From NCBI GenBank assembly GCA_035438985.1, contig DAORJK010000012.1:1-64000 (forward strand): a DNA stretch of 64,000 nucleotides, given 5' to 3'. Shown one piece after another: positions 33,516-43,360 of the stretch. The notes under the pieces are model-generated. The model worked only from the letters and a program-made list of their open reading frames with translations. It ran no database searches and was not told the origin of the DNA. This stretch comes from UBA4408 sp002389785. GTDB taxonomy: Bacteria; Bacteroidota; Bacteroidia; UBA4408. The position numbers and the translations under genes were made by a program. Within the stretch, counting starts at the first letter, position 1. The number at the start of each line of letters is the position of its first letter.

Positions 33516-35569
33516 GTAAGGCTGGATTTTTTGTTTTTCAAAAATTTATAAATTTCATCCTGTGCGCGTACCTTATTTTTAGAATTACCTTTTTTATATG
33601 AATTTTCCTGTGTTGAATCTAAGATTCGTGCTTTGGTATTTCCAGCCCATTGTATTTCCAATATTTGCTGCAATTCCGCCTGAAGCGTTTCATCTAAAAT
33701 AGGCACTGCAACTTCACTGCGATAATCCAAGTTACGCGTCATTAAGTCAGCCGAAGCTATATAATATTTTGGTTTTCCCGAATTAGCAAATACGTAAACA
33801 CGACTATGTTCCAGGTATTTATCCACTATGCTAACCGCTTCAATGTTCTCACTTAATCCCGGCTTACCGGCAATCAACGAACAAATACTGCGTACAATTA
33901 GTCGAATTTTTACTCCGGCATTTCCTGCTTCATACAGCTTATTAATTATTTCTTCGTCAACTAGGTTATTCATTTTTAAAAACATCCAAGCTTCACCTTT
34001 TTCCTTTGCTGCCTTAATTTCGCGATCGATTAATGCAATAAACTTTTTGCGCATGTTAAAAGGCGATACCATCAATTCCTTATAATTACCCGTTTTATAA
34101 TTGTCGGAATAAAAATTAAACACTTCAACTATATCATGTGTAATTTTTTTATTGGAAGTAAGTAAACTATGGTCGCAATAAAAACGTGCCGTATCTTCAT
34201 TAAAATTTCCGGTACCAATGTGTGCGTAATAATTGGGTTTCCCATTTTCTTCACGTTCAATCAAAAACAATTTGGTGTGTGCTTTTAATCCTGGAACTCC
34301 ATAAATTACCTTTGCTCCTTCTTCTTGTAAACGATTGCTCCAATAAATATTTTGTTCTTCATCAAAACGCGCCTGCAATTCTACAATAGCAGTTACAGTT
34401 TTTCCATTCTTAATTGCATTTATTAGTGCATTCACCACATTGCTATTTCGGGCAACACGATACAAAGTAATTTGAATTGACTTTACTTTAGGGTCAATGG
34501 ATGCTTCACGCAATAAATCAATAATTGGTAAATAGGATTGATAGGGATAGCTTAATAAAATATCACGCTTACGAATAACTTTTAATAAACTTTCATTGTT
34601 ACTTAAATCAGGATGATCCAAAGCGGGTGGCATTTTATACCTTAATTCGGGAGCGCCAATTTTAGGAAAACCTATAAAATCAACAGTGTTATGATAACGC
34701 CCACCCATGATAAAATTTTCGCTTTTAAGAATTGGTAATTTTTTTCGGATAAAACGTAGTATATCGGCCGGCATATTTTCATCCACCTCCAATCGCACAG
34801 GATCTCCCTTTTTGCGAAGTTTTACACTCTCAGATATTTTTTTTACCAAACTTTTTGATACATCGTTTTCAATATTTAATTCAGCATCGCGTGTCATTTT
34901 AATCGCATAGGCTTCTGCAAAATCATAATTAAAATGAAAAAACATATCCTTTAAGCAAAAGCGAATTACATCGTCTAATAAAATAATATGCTTGTTCAGC
35001 TTCGGTAATACTAAAAATCGAGAAATTTTATCTGAAGGTATTTCAACTAAAGCCAGCTTATCGCGCTTTAACGGATTTACTAATTTAATTATCAAATAAA
35101 TTGCCCTGTCGCGCAGCCAAGGAAAATCAACCACATTGTCCAACATAATTGGAAATAAAAATGGCAAGACCTGTTCCTTGAAATATGCTTGAACAAAAGC
35201 TCCTTGTTCCTCATTTAGCTGTGTTTCGTTTACTATGTAAATCTGGTTCTTCTCAAGTTCACGCAATAAATTTTGATAGGTTTGTTCAAACTCTTCTTGT
35301 TGTTTAGTAATCACTTTCAGAATTTGTTCCATCACTAGTTTGGGATTTTGTCCTGCAAACTCTTTGGGTTTAACCCCTGCTTTAATAATGCGCCTTATAG
35401 TAGCTACTCGCACGCGGTAAAACTCATCGCGGTTACTTGAGTAGATACCTAAAAATTTAATTCGCTCCAGCAATGGCACCGTTGCATCATTCGCTTCCTG
35501 CAACACACGGGCATTAAACGAGAGCCAACTAATTTCACGGTTAATTAGAGTATTTTTTACTGTGCTCAT
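33512..35569 (-). CDS. ppk1: Polyphosphate kinase 1
   Basis: 685-residue kinase that makes polyphosphate from ATP. The N-terminal helix bundle begins NREISWLSFNARVLQEA. The two phospholipase-D-like catalytic domains carry AHTKLFLIER with HIGTGNFNEDTA (autophosphorylated His at about 435-451) and LEHSRVYVFANSG (about 590). Length is normal. It is the first gene of the ppk1-ppx unit. Confidence 0.96.
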   Translation of the reverse strand: MSTVKNTLINREISWLSFNARVLQEANDATVPLLERIKFLGIYSSNRDEFYRVRVATIRRIIKAGVKPKEFAGQNPKLVMEQILKVITKQQEEFEQTYQNLLRELEKNQIYIVNETQLNEEQGAFVQAYFKEQVLPFLFPIMLDNVVDFPWLRDRAIYLIIKLVNPLKRDKLALVEIPSDKISRFLVLPKLNKHIILLDDVIRFCLKDMFFHFNYDFAEAYAIKMTRDAELNIENDVSKSLVKKISESVKLRKKGDPVRLEVDENMPADILRFIRKKLPILKSENFIMGGRYHNTVDFIGFPKIGAPELRYKMPPALDHPDLSNNESLLKVIRKRDILLSYPYQSYLPIIDLLREASIDPKVKSIQITLYRVARNSNVVNALINAIKNGKTVTAIVELQARFDEEQNIYWSNRLQEEGAKVIYGVPGLKAHTKLFLIEREENGKPNYYAHIGTGNFNEDTARFYCDHSLLTSNKKITHDIVEVFNFYSDNYKTGNYKELMVSPFNMRKKFIALIDREIKAAKEKGEAWMFLKMNNLVDEEIINKLYEAGNAGVKIRLIVRSICSLIAGKPGLSENIEAVSIVDKYLEHSRVYVFANSGKPKYYIASADLMTRNLDYRSEVAVPILDETLQAELQQILEIQWAGNTKARILDSTQENSYKKGNSKNKVRAQDEIYKFLKNKKSSLT

Positions 35570-35730
35570 AAAATGAACTTATCCTATTAATTAATTTCTT
35601 CTATTTCAATTCAAATTAAGCAATAGATTTTAATAAGAACGAAAAGTCGTCCAAAACTTAACTTAAAGATAACCTTAGAATTGTAAAAACTAAATTAATA
35701 CTTTATCCCAAATTTGAAGAAGTGGTTGAT

Positions 35731-38700
35731 TTATCTGGCAATAATCAGTTTATAGGTAGTAAGTGAAAATTCTGATTTTACTTGCAAAAGATAAACTCCG
35801 GATGGAAATTCAGAAACGCTAATTTGCTTAATTCTTTCTATTCCCGCATTGGATGAATAATAGTTTTTACCTTCTAAATTGGAAATACTAATTTGGGCTG
35901 TTTCAGTGATATCCAATAAATCAAGCTGCAACAAATCTGTTACTGGATTGGGATATATTTTAACAGGAATTTCTTTAGAAGATTCAAGAAAAATTATTGT
36001 TGAATACTCTGTCGCACCATTAAAATCAACTTGACGCAAGCGGTAATAATTGTATTTTGAAGTGAGACTATTGTCTTCAATTTCGTAAACAGATAGTGCA
36101 TTTGAGCTTCCTTGTCCTTTTATTTTAGCTATTCCAACAAAATTAACTCCATCGGTACTGCGTTCAACAATAAAATAATCGTTATTACTCTCACTCGCTG
36201 TTTTCCAAATAATATGATTGCTCTGGTTCTGATGATATCCTGTAAATGATAAAAGTTGTACAGGCAACGAAATATTTTTAGTGTACCAAATAGGTGAAGT
36301 CCATGATAAATTTCCGTCAGCTTCAGAAATTTCAGCATAGTAGTAATAAGTTCCACTCGCAATGGTGTGTGTAAAATTTAACACTGCACTATTGCTAACG
36401 GATGTAAGTAAAGTAGGCAATGAACCACTACCCGGAACTCCGTAATAAATTTTAATAGAAGTAATTGCATCACCATCCGGATCGCTCGCATTTACTTGTA
36501 ACACAGGATTCGAAAATTGCGAAGTTATGCTTCCCATATTAATAGAACCATTGATAGTAAAGCTTATTTGTTCATTGTAATCATCTGTGGCATAAAATCG
36601 CATATTTAAAATTGCGTCTAAAATAGCCGGTTTTGTTAATGCAGTTGCCAATAAAACAGTTCGCTGTTGACTACTTTTACCCATTGTCGCAGAATTGTGA
36701 TTATCTAGGTCGGCCATTGGCCCCAAGTGATATCCTTTGGCTAAAAGGGTATTAAAATAGTTTACGTAATTGGAAGTTGATGGATCATTGTAGCTAACAC
36801 TTAGCGAATTGTAAGGACCATTTCTAAGTGCTACTCCAACTATAGCATTGTCGAACGTTGCATTGTAAGCACTTCCATGAATATTTCCATAATCGCTGTT
36901 ATTGGGATGATTTAAGGTGGCAAATGCATTAGGAGTAGATGCAACTAAATTAAACAAAGAACTATAATCTCCTTTTGCACAATAAATTGAATAATTACCG
37001 GTATTCCATCCTACCAATTGATCAATACCGTAAATATTAGTGTGACCGCCGGTCGAAATAGTACCCCACTCCATACCGTACAATGCAACAAAATCGGGAT
37101 GCGAACTAGTATAAGCCAACGCCTCAGATACTCCACTAGCATATTTTGCCAACGACATAACAGGACCTTCATTGTGGTTGTGATCAGACAATCCCATATA
37201 ATCAAAATTCAAGGCCGAATTTCCAATGTTGTAACAACAAGTCGCGCTTGAAGCACCGTTGCACACATTATCCATATCTCCATCTGAATAATCAGAATGT
37301 GCATGTAGATTACCAAAATAATAGTTGTAACTTACAGCATTCATGCTGGTAATATTTGCAGAAGCAGGACTTATTAGATAATTGCAAATACAGCCTGTAC
37401 CATTAAACTCATACACTTCAAAATAATAGGTACTTGCTGCATTTAAACCCGTTACTGCAACAGCGTTACCAGTACCCGAATACAACACAAATTCGCCGGG
37501 TGCAGTAGTACTGCCAACTCCAAAAATCGAGCTGGCCGAATAAGCTGTTCCGTCTACCGGAGGTGCAGTTATCGCACTTCCTTGTTTTCCAACCAATATA
37601 CAATAAGCTCCATTTCCGCGTGTCCAGGTTAAGTCCATTGAATTGGTCAATACATTGCTTGCAGTTAAAGCGCTGGGCGAAATACTGGGTTGGGAGGTTA
37701 TGACGCAAGGAATAGTAGTTCCGGATGCTACTGCAAGTGAGGGCAATAAATAGTTAATGGTACAACCTGTGCCACTGTATTCAATGACCATAAAATAATA
37801 CAAAGTGCTCGGATTTAATCCACTAACTAAAACTGTTGAAGCACTTCCTGTATATACAACAAATTGACCTACGCTTATTGCAGTACCTGCACCAAATTGA
37901 TTATTCGCTGTATAGGCTAAACCATCCACAGGAGTTACAGTTACCGCTGCTCCTTGCCTTGCAATCACAATACATTCTGTACCGTTACCACGCGTCCAGT
38001 TTAGGGTGATGGTATTCGCTGCAATACTGGGCAGAGATAAAGAACTGGCTTGGGTAGTAGGTTCCGGAGCTAACGTACATAAGGAAGGTATATTAATATT
38101 GTCAAAGTTAGCTAGGTCACTGGCTCCTGTACTATGGTTCCACAAGCAACCCATGTATAACAAATCAACACTCGTATAAGTATTATCGCTCGTTGTTGCT
38201 CCTAACTGAGTATAGCTTGCTGTAGTTGGGTCGTCAAAAAAGGCAAGATTGGATCCTACAAATAAGCTCCAATTATTACCGATTGGATTGTAGGTAACCT
38301 TTACCGTTAAAAAGTCATTACTATAATCAATTACCGGTGCGATTATGTTAGTTAATCCGGCATTTCCAGAAATACCAGAAGCAAATTTTACCAATCGCAA
38401 ATTATCGGAAGTGCCCGAATTACCTAATACAACAGCGTATCCGCTGCCGGTAAGAAAATTATTAGTTGCGCAACCTAAAACAAATGCAACGCCGTAGTTA
38501 CCGGCATCAAAACCCGAAGGATCGGTTCTTGATTGGCGCATATTAAACGACCAGGTTAACGTGGACGTATTGGTATTGTAAACCGAATTGTACAATGTTG
38601 AAATATCGGCATAAACATAATCGCGACCTGCAGTAGTGCTTCCTAACTTTAATTGGTTGCTTAAAACGGTAGCTGCCCCCGGATTCACAGTCTCGGTTTC

Positions 38701-38847
38701 AAGCCAGGTTAATCCAACAGTAGTATTATCCGCTCGTTGAAAATTATCGAACAGTGCCGTTTGAGCTACCATATTGAATGGCAACAAAAAAACAAAACAT
38801 AAAATCTGGTGGATTTGTTTAGTCAGGTACTTGACGCACACATTCAT
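35731..38847 (-). CDS. Secreted PHP-domain (CehA/McbA-like) protein with T9SS sorting domain
   Basis: 1,038-residue secreted protein. A signal peptide (ending near MVAQT) leads into a jelly-roll-like region (about 30-255), two fibronectin-III-like repeats (about 260-385 and 385-505, each with LTWTRGNG or LNWTRGNG and TYYFEVYEF-type strands), and then a PHP-type metallophosphoesterase domain (about 512-745). Metal-ligand motifs seen: HAHSDYSDG (about 518), DHNHNEG, YGMEWGT (about 592), LNHPNNS (about 645) and MADLDNHN (about 712). A further Ig-like domain and a type A T9SS C-terminal domain (IYPNPVTDLLQLDLLD) end the protein. CehA/McbA relatives hydrolyse esters such as carbamates and phosphodiesters; the substrate here is unknown. 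Confidence 0.8.
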   Translation of the reverse strand: MNVCVKYLTKQIHQILCFVFLLPFNMVAQTALFDNFQRADNTTVGLTWLETETVNPGAATVLSNQLKLGSTTAGRDYVYADISTLYNSVYNTNTSTLTWSFNMRQSRTDPSGFDAGNYGVAFVLGCATNNFLTGSGYAVVLGNSGTSDNLRLVKFASGISGNAGLTNIIAPVIDYSNDFLTVKVTYNPIGNNWSLFVGSNLAFFDDPTTASYTQLGATTSDNTYTSVDLLYMGCLWNHSTGASDLANFDNINIPSLCTLAPEPTTQASSLSLPSIAANTITLNWTRGNGTECIVIARQGAAVTVTPVDGLAYTANNQFGAGTAISVGQFVVYTGSASTVLVSGLNPSTLYYFMVIEYSGTGCTINYLLPSLAVASGTTIPCVITSQPSISPSALTASNVLTNSMDLTWTRGNGAYCILVGKQGSAITAPPVDGTAYSASSIFGVGSTTAPGEFVLYSGTGNAVAVTGLNAASTYYFEVYEFNGTGCICNYLISPASANITSMNAVSYNYYFGNLHAHSDYSDGDMDNVCNGASSATCCYNIGNSALNFDYMGLSDHNHNEGPVMSLAKYASGVSEALAYTSSHPDFVALYGMEWGTISTGGHTNIYGIDQLVGWNTGNYSIYCAKGDYSSLFNLVASTPNAFATLNHPNNSDYGNIHGSAYNATFDNAIVGVALRNGPYNSLSVSYNDPSTSNYVNYFNTLLAKGYHLGPMADLDNHNSATMGKSSQQRTVLLATALTKPAILDAILNMRFYATDDYNEQISFTINGSINMGSITSQFSNPVLQVNASDPDGDAITSIKIYYGVPGSGSLPTLLTSVSNSAVLNFTHTIASGTYYYYAEISEADGNLSWTSPIWYTKNISLPVQLLSFTGYHQNQSNHIIWKTASESNNDYFIVERSTDGVNFVGIAKIKGQGSSNALSVYEIEDNSLTSKYNYYRLRQVDFNGATEYSTIIFLESSKEIPVKIYPNPVTDLLQLDLLDITETAQISISNLEGKNYYSSNAGIERIKQISVSEFPSGVYLLQVKSEFSLTTYKLIIAR

Positions 38848-38871
38848 TTTTAATCAAAACATTACACCTAA

Positions 38872-38879
38872 CAAATATA
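38872..38879 (-). promoter_or_regulatory. Candidate -7 element for PHP-domain gene
   Basis: Read leftward, TATATTTG fits TAnnTTTG and lies 25 bp before the ATG. A TTTG occurs 16 bp upstream, shorter than the usual spacing. Confidence 0.35.
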
Positions 38880-38922
38880 CGATACTTTGATTAAACAAAT
38901 GCAGGTGTTTGTTACAAAATCA

Positions 38923-39996
38923 TCATTTTAGTGTTACTAAAAATTGAAGGGTATCAACATTGTCAGCATACTCCCATAATTGAGGTCTCTGAGAAGAACC
39001 AAGTGGAATGCAATTCTTAATTAAAGCTGAGTTTGAAACAATACACTGAATTTTTTCGCGGTCAGTTTCAAACTGACGATTCAACTGCTCTGCACTATCA
39101 TAATACTCATAAAACAATACTGCAACAGGTGATGCGTATTCGTTGCTTTTTACCAAAAATAAAAAGCCATTTTCGAGTAATCCTTCCTTGTCTTTTCCCA
39201 TCAAATAAACAGCACGGTTATAATCAAAATTATTCGCATACTTATTATGATTGATGAGTTCGCTATAGGAATAAATTGCTTTAAAAAATCGATCTAAATC
39301 ATATCCTTGTGGAATAAATAATTTGGAAACATTTCTACAGCCCAAACCGAAATAACTAAAAATATCATCTCCTAGTTTTGTTAATTCTTCAGGCTTTTCG
39401 TTACCATCAAGTACGGCCAACGAATTTCTATTTTTTCGAATCAACGAAGGCATTTTACTAAAGTAATATTCAAAATATCTGGCGGTATTTCCACTACCGG
39501 TTGCAATTACAGCGTCAATATTTTTTAATCCACCCACACTAAAATCAACTTGTGACATAAATCCCGGCTCTATGCTGCTGAGTATTTTAACCACTAAGGG
39601 AAGTAAAAGCGCATCGTCACTCGACAATTTCATAACAGCACAATTTCCACTAATCACAACTGATAAAAAATCGTGAAATCCCACCAAAGGAATATTACCT
39701 GCCATAACAATCCCAATGCGTTTTGAAGGAGAACTTTCTGAGAGCGGGTAGTTACTTACCCACTTAACCAAATGTTTCTCTTGCAACATTTCTGCAATTG
39801 CCAGAATGGAATTTCGCACATTAGTTTCGGTAAACCATCCGTTTTGCAGTTTTACTGAAGCAAAAAGTTGTTGTGCTTGCGAATAATAGAGCTCGTTTAA
39901 TTCTCGAAAATCTGTATCGTTTTTTTCATTGCTTGCGAGTTGATGCAGATATATACCGAGTTTTGCAAATGCAGCCACTCGTTGGTTAAGTTTCAT
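38923..39996 (-). CDS. LuxC-like acyl-CoA reductase
   Basis: 357-residue fatty acyl-CoA reductase of the LuxC/aldehyde dehydrogenase superfamily. Motifs: RIGIVMAGNIPLVGFHDFL (93-111), GSGNTARYFEYYF (168-179) and the active-site cysteine Cys220 in YFGLGCRNVSKLF. It should reduce an acyl-CoA or acyl group to an aldehyde with NAD(P)H. It is divergent from a ferredoxin gene 89 bp away, an arrangement I recall as common in Bacteroidota. The pathway (lipid, aldehyde or pigment) is unknown, as no LuxE or alcohol dehydrogenase is nearby. Confidence 0.85.
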   Translation of the reverse strand: MKLNQRVAAFAKLGIYLHQLASNEKNDTDFRELNELYYSQAQQLFASVKLQNGWFTETNVRNSILAIAEMLQEKHLVKWVSNYPLSESSPSKRIGIVMAGNIPLVGFHDFLSVVISGNCAVMKLSSDDALLLPLVVKILSSIEPGFMSQVDFSVGGLKNIDAVIATGSGNTARYFEYYFSKMPSLIRKNRNSLAVLDGNEKPEELTKLGDDIFSYFGLGCRNVSKLFIPQGYDLDRFFKAIYSYSELINHNKYANNFDYNRAVYLMGKDKEGLLENGFLFLVKSNEYASPVAVLFYEYYDSAEQLNRQFETDREKIQCIVSNSALIKNCIPLGSSQRPQLWEYADNVDTLQFLVTLK

Positions 39997-40013
39997 AAGT
40001 TAAGGGCAGTAAA

Positions 40014-40043
40014 TTTGATTTTTGTAAATCCTTGTTATATTTG
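40014..40043 (+). promoter_or_regulatory. Candidate promoter for ferredoxin gene
   Basis: TTTG at 40014-40017, an 18-bp spacer, then TATATTTG at 40036-40043. Close to the Bacteroidota consensus; the ATG follows 42 bp later. Confidence 0.5.
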
Positions 40044-40085
40044 CAAAGTAAAGGCAAATCTTCTTAACTAATTTATAAAAAAGCT

Positions 40086-40433
40086 ATGGCAATAAAAATT
40101 ACCGATGAGTGCATCAACTGTGGGGCTTGCGAGCCTGAATGTCCGAATAATGCAATTTACGAAGGAGGAAATGAATGGCGTTTGGCAGATGGAACATCAC
40201 TAAAAGGTGGAGTAACTTTATTAAGTGGTGCCAGCATGGATGCAGATGCTCCTCAAGCTCCCAAAGCTATGGATACCTATTATATTGTAAGCGATAAATG
40301 TACTGAATGCGTTGGTTTTCATGATGAACCGCAATGTGCAGCAGTGTGTCCTGTTGATTGCTGTGTTGACGATATGGATGTTCGTGAAAGCAAAGAACAT
40401 TTGCTAGCGAAGAAGCAATCAATGCACGCATAA
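40086..40433 (+). CDS. 2[4Fe-4S] ferredoxin
   Basis: 115-residue bacterial-type ferredoxin. Cluster I ligands are Cys9, Cys12, Cys15 and Cys19 (CINCGACEPEC); cluster II has Cys72 and Cys75 (CTEC), an eight-residue insertion, then Cys84 and Cys88 (CAAVC), the Alvin-type layout. Two more cysteines (92, 93) follow. A roughly 40-residue insert separates the clusters. It is divergent from an acyl-CoA reductase gene, suggesting linked functions, but the electron partner is not shown. Confidence 0.92.
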   Translation: MAIKITDECINCGACEPECPNNAIYEGGNEWRLADGTSLKGGVTLLSGASMDADAPQAPKAMDTYYIVSDKCTECVGFHDEPQCAAVCPVDCCVDDMDVRESKEHLLAKKQSMHA

Positions 40434-40456
40434 AAAGAAACTAAAATTAAAAAAAA

Positions 40457-40489
40457 GAGACTGTTGATGTTCAACAGTCTCTTTTTTTT
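40457..40489. terminator. Terminator after ferredoxin gene (bidirectional)
   Basis: GAGACTGTTGA and TCAACAGTCTC form an 11-bp stem with a 3-base loop, followed by eight T and preceded by six A, so it can work on both strands. Confidence 0.85.
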
Positions 40490-40501
40490 ATTATCGCAAT
40501 C

Positions 40502-40530
40502 AAAAAAGCCCTGCAACTGTTACAGGGCTT
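40502..40530 (-). terminator. Rho-independent terminator for clpC
   Basis: AAGCCCTG and CAGGGCTT form an 8-bp stem. Read leftward it is followed by a T-run (complement of A40502-40507). It lies 21 bp past the clpC stop, back to back with the ferredoxin terminator. Confidence 0.75.
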
Positions 40531-40551
40531 CATTGTTAAGTTTAATTTCTT

Positions 40552-43101
40552 TTATTCTTCCTTTGCTTTTTTCTTTTTTCCTTTCGTTACCTTTAAGGTG
40601 ATTTCCTTTTTCTCTGCATCAAAACCAACATCAATTACATCGCCTTCAGCTAATTTCGATTTAATGATTTCTTCAGCCAATGGATCTTCTAGGTACTTTT
40701 GAATAGCTCTTTTTAATGGTCTTGCTCCAAAGCTGCTATCAAATCCCTTTTCAGCAATAAAATCTTTCGCCTCTTCGGTCATTTTAATTTTAAATCCTAA
40801 GGTGTCAACTCTTCCATACAAATTAGCTAATTCAATATCTATAATCTGATGGATGTCTTCACGTGTTAACGAATTGAATATAATCACATCGTCAATACGG
40901 TTCAAAAACTCAGGTGCAAAAGCTTTTTTCAAGGCATTTTCAATTACACTTTTTGCATTTGCTTCGCTGGCACCGGCTTTCGCAGAAGTAGTAAATCCAA
41001 CTCCTTGGCCAAAATCCTTCAATTGGCGAGAACCAATGTTTGACGTCATTATGATAATCGTATTCTTGAAATCAATTTTGCGCCCTAAGCTGTCGGTTAA
41101 CTGCCCGTCATCTAATGCTTGCAACAATAAATTAAATACATCCGGGTGTGCCTTTTCTATTTCATCAAGCAAGACAACCGAATAAGGCTTTCTGCGTATT
41201 TTTTCGGTCAACTGCCCTCCTTCTTCATAACCAACATATCCCGGAGGTGCACCTATTAAACGTGACACAGCAAATTTTTCCATGTACTCACTCATATCAA
41301 TACGCACTAGCGCATCGTCGCTGTCGAACAAATATTTGCTTAATATTTTTGCCAATTGAGTTTTTCCAACGCCGGTAGGTCCTAGGAAAATAAATGAGCC
41401 GATTGGTTTATTGGGGTCTTTTAAACCAGCACGATTTCGCTGAATTGCTTTTACAATTTTACGAATAGCATCGTTTTGTCCAATCACTTTTCCATGAATA
41501 GCATCGTACATGTTGAGCAATCGTGAACTTTCGTTTTGTGCAATACGTTGCACCGGCACGCCTGTCATCATTGCCACTACTTCGGCAACATTGTCTTCGG
41601 TTACCATTTCGCGGTTGTTCTTTGTTTCCTCTTCCCACACCTTTTTAGCAGCTTCGAGTTGTTCCAATAATTGTCGCTCGGTATCGCGCAATTTTGCTGC
41701 TTCCTCGTATTTTTGACTGCGTACTACCTTATTTTTTTGAGCTTTAACTTCTTCTAGCTTTTTCTCAATATCAATAATATTTTGAGGTACATTAATGTTG
41801 GTAATGTGTACCCTTGCTCCTACCTCATCCATGGCATCAATGGCTTTATCGGGCAAATGGCGATCACTTAAATAGCGTTGTGTTAAAGTTACACAGGCTT
41901 TGATGGCTTCGTCGGTATAGGTAACATTGTGATGGTCTTCATACTTTTCCTTAATGTTCATCAATATTTCCAACGATTCAGCTTCATTGGCAGGTTCTAC
42001 AATAACCTTTTGAAAACGACGTTCAAGTGCACCATCTTTTTCGATGTACTGACGGTATTCATCTAAGGTAGTAGCTCCAATACATTGAATTTCGCCTCGT
42101 GCTAAAGCAGGTTTAAACATGTTGCTGGCATCTAGCGAACCTGAGGCTCCGCCGGCACCAATTATGGTATGTATTTCGTCGATAAACAAAATAACATCGG
42201 GCGATTTTTCGAGTTCGTTCATCACGGCCTTCATGCGCTCCTCAAATTGTCCGCGATATTTTGTTCCGGCAACTAAGGAAGCCAAATCAAGGGTTACAAC
42301 GCGTTTATTGAATAAGGTACGTGATACTTTTTTCTGTACAATTCGCAAAGCCAATCCTTCTGCAATAGCCGATTTACCAACTCCCGGCTCTCCAATTAAA
42401 ATAGGATTGTTCTTTTTGCGTCGACTTAAAATCTGAGAAACACGTTCAATTTCCTTTTCTCTACCAACAATAGGGTCCAATTTATCTTCCTCGGCTGCCT
42501 TCGTTAAATCGCGTCCAAAATTGTCTAAAACCGGGGTTTTGGATTTAGGATCAACCGGCTTTTTAGCTCCTTGAGAAAAACTTCCTGCATCATCGGCATC
42601 ATCATCTTCACTGGCACTACCGGGTAAATCTGCACGTGGCGATTCACTTGCAGAAGCATCGGGGTTGGTAAGCAATAATTCCAGTTCCGATTTTACTGCA
42701 TCATAATCCACGTTAAACTTCGCCAATATGCTTGCAGCCAAATTATCTTCAACCTTTAATATCGATAACAATAAGTGCTCAGTACCAATCATGGCACTTT
42801 TAAACACTTTCGCTTCCAAATAGGTTATTTTTAGTGCCTTTTCAGCTTGCTTTATCAAAGGAATATTCTGTAAATTATTACTTGGTTTTGCCGGAGTTTT
42901 AATAGATTGCTCAATAAAACGGCGCAATTCCGTAAGGTTAACCTCCAATGCCTGCAAAATTTTTATTGCCATTCCTTCACCGTCGCGAATAATTCCAAGC
43001 AACAAATGTTCGGTTCCAATATAATCATGACCTAATCTCAAAGCCTCTTCCCGGCTGTAAGTGATAACGTCTTTAACCCTTGGTGAAAATTTAGCTTCCA
43101 T
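40552..43101 (-). CDS. clpC: ATP-dependent Clp protease ATPase subunit ClpC
   Basis: 849-residue class I AAA+ unfoldase that feeds substrates to ClpP. Two N-terminal Clp repeats (SREEALRLGHDYIGTEHLLLG, cut short; and the GTEHLLLSILK copy near 110), AAA1 Walker A GEPGVGKSAIAEG (about 235), a middle domain with the UVR-like KYEEAAKLRDTE (about 455), and AAA2 Walker A GPTGVGKTQLAK (about 585). An acidic/Ser linker at about 152-175 (ASEDDDADDAGS) is an unusual feature. The tail is Lys-rich (KGKKKKAKEE). Monocistronic, divergent from gyrA. Confidence 0.95.
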   Translation of the reverse strand: MEAKFSPRVKDVITYSREEALRLGHDYIGTEHLLLGIIRDGEGMAIKILQALEVNLTELRRFIEQSIKTPAKPSNNLQNIPLIKQAEKALKITYLEAKVFKSAMIGTEHLLLSILKVEDNLAASILAKFNVDYDAVKSELELLLTNPDASASESPRADLPGSASEDDDADDAGSFSQGAKKPVDPKSKTPVLDNFGRDLTKAAEEDKLDPIVGREKEIERVSQILSRRKKNNPILIGEPGVGKSAIAEGLALRIVQKKVSRTLFNKRVVTLDLASLVAGTKYRGQFEERMKAVMNELEKSPDVILFIDEIHTIIGAGGASGSLDASNMFKPALARGEIQCIGATTLDEYRQYIEKDGALERRFQKVIVEPANEAESLEILMNIKEKYEDHHNVTYTDEAIKACVTLTQRYLSDRHLPDKAIDAMDEVGARVHITNINVPQNIIDIEKKLEEVKAQKNKVVRSQKYEEAAKLRDTERQLLEQLEAAKKVWEEETKNNREMVTEDNVAEVVAMMTGVPVQRIAQNESSRLLNMYDAIHGKVIGQNDAIRKIVKAIQRNRAGLKDPNKPIGSFIFLGPTGVGKTQLAKILSKYLFDSDDALVRIDMSEYMEKFAVSRLIGAPPGYVGYEEGGQLTEKIRRKPYSVVLLDEIEKAHPDVFNLLLQALDDGQLTDSLGRKIDFKNTIIIMTSNIGSRQLKDFGQGVGFTTSAKAGASEANAKSVIENALKKAFAPEFLNRIDDVIIFNSLTREDIHQIIDIELANLYGRVDTLGFKIKMTEEAKDFIAEKGFDSSFGARPLKRAIQKYLEDPLAEEIIKSKLAEGDVIDVGFDAEKKEITLKVTKGKKKKAKEE

Positions 43102-43360
43102 AATTTCTGATTTAAATGAGTATCTATAATACGCTTTATCGGCCTGCAGTGTTCAACAAAACAAAACTTATTTTTGAACAATTCAAAATTAACCAAACAA
43201 AAGTGAAGTATTTTTTCAACAAATTCAATTTTTAAACAAAGAAATTGTTAATAAATCACCTTCAAATTTTTGAGCATTGGTGCTGTTTATTTGTGTACTT
43301 TCGGGCTTCAATTTTTAGAAGGAATAACAAATTAAATGCAAAATAAAATAATCAGATAAA

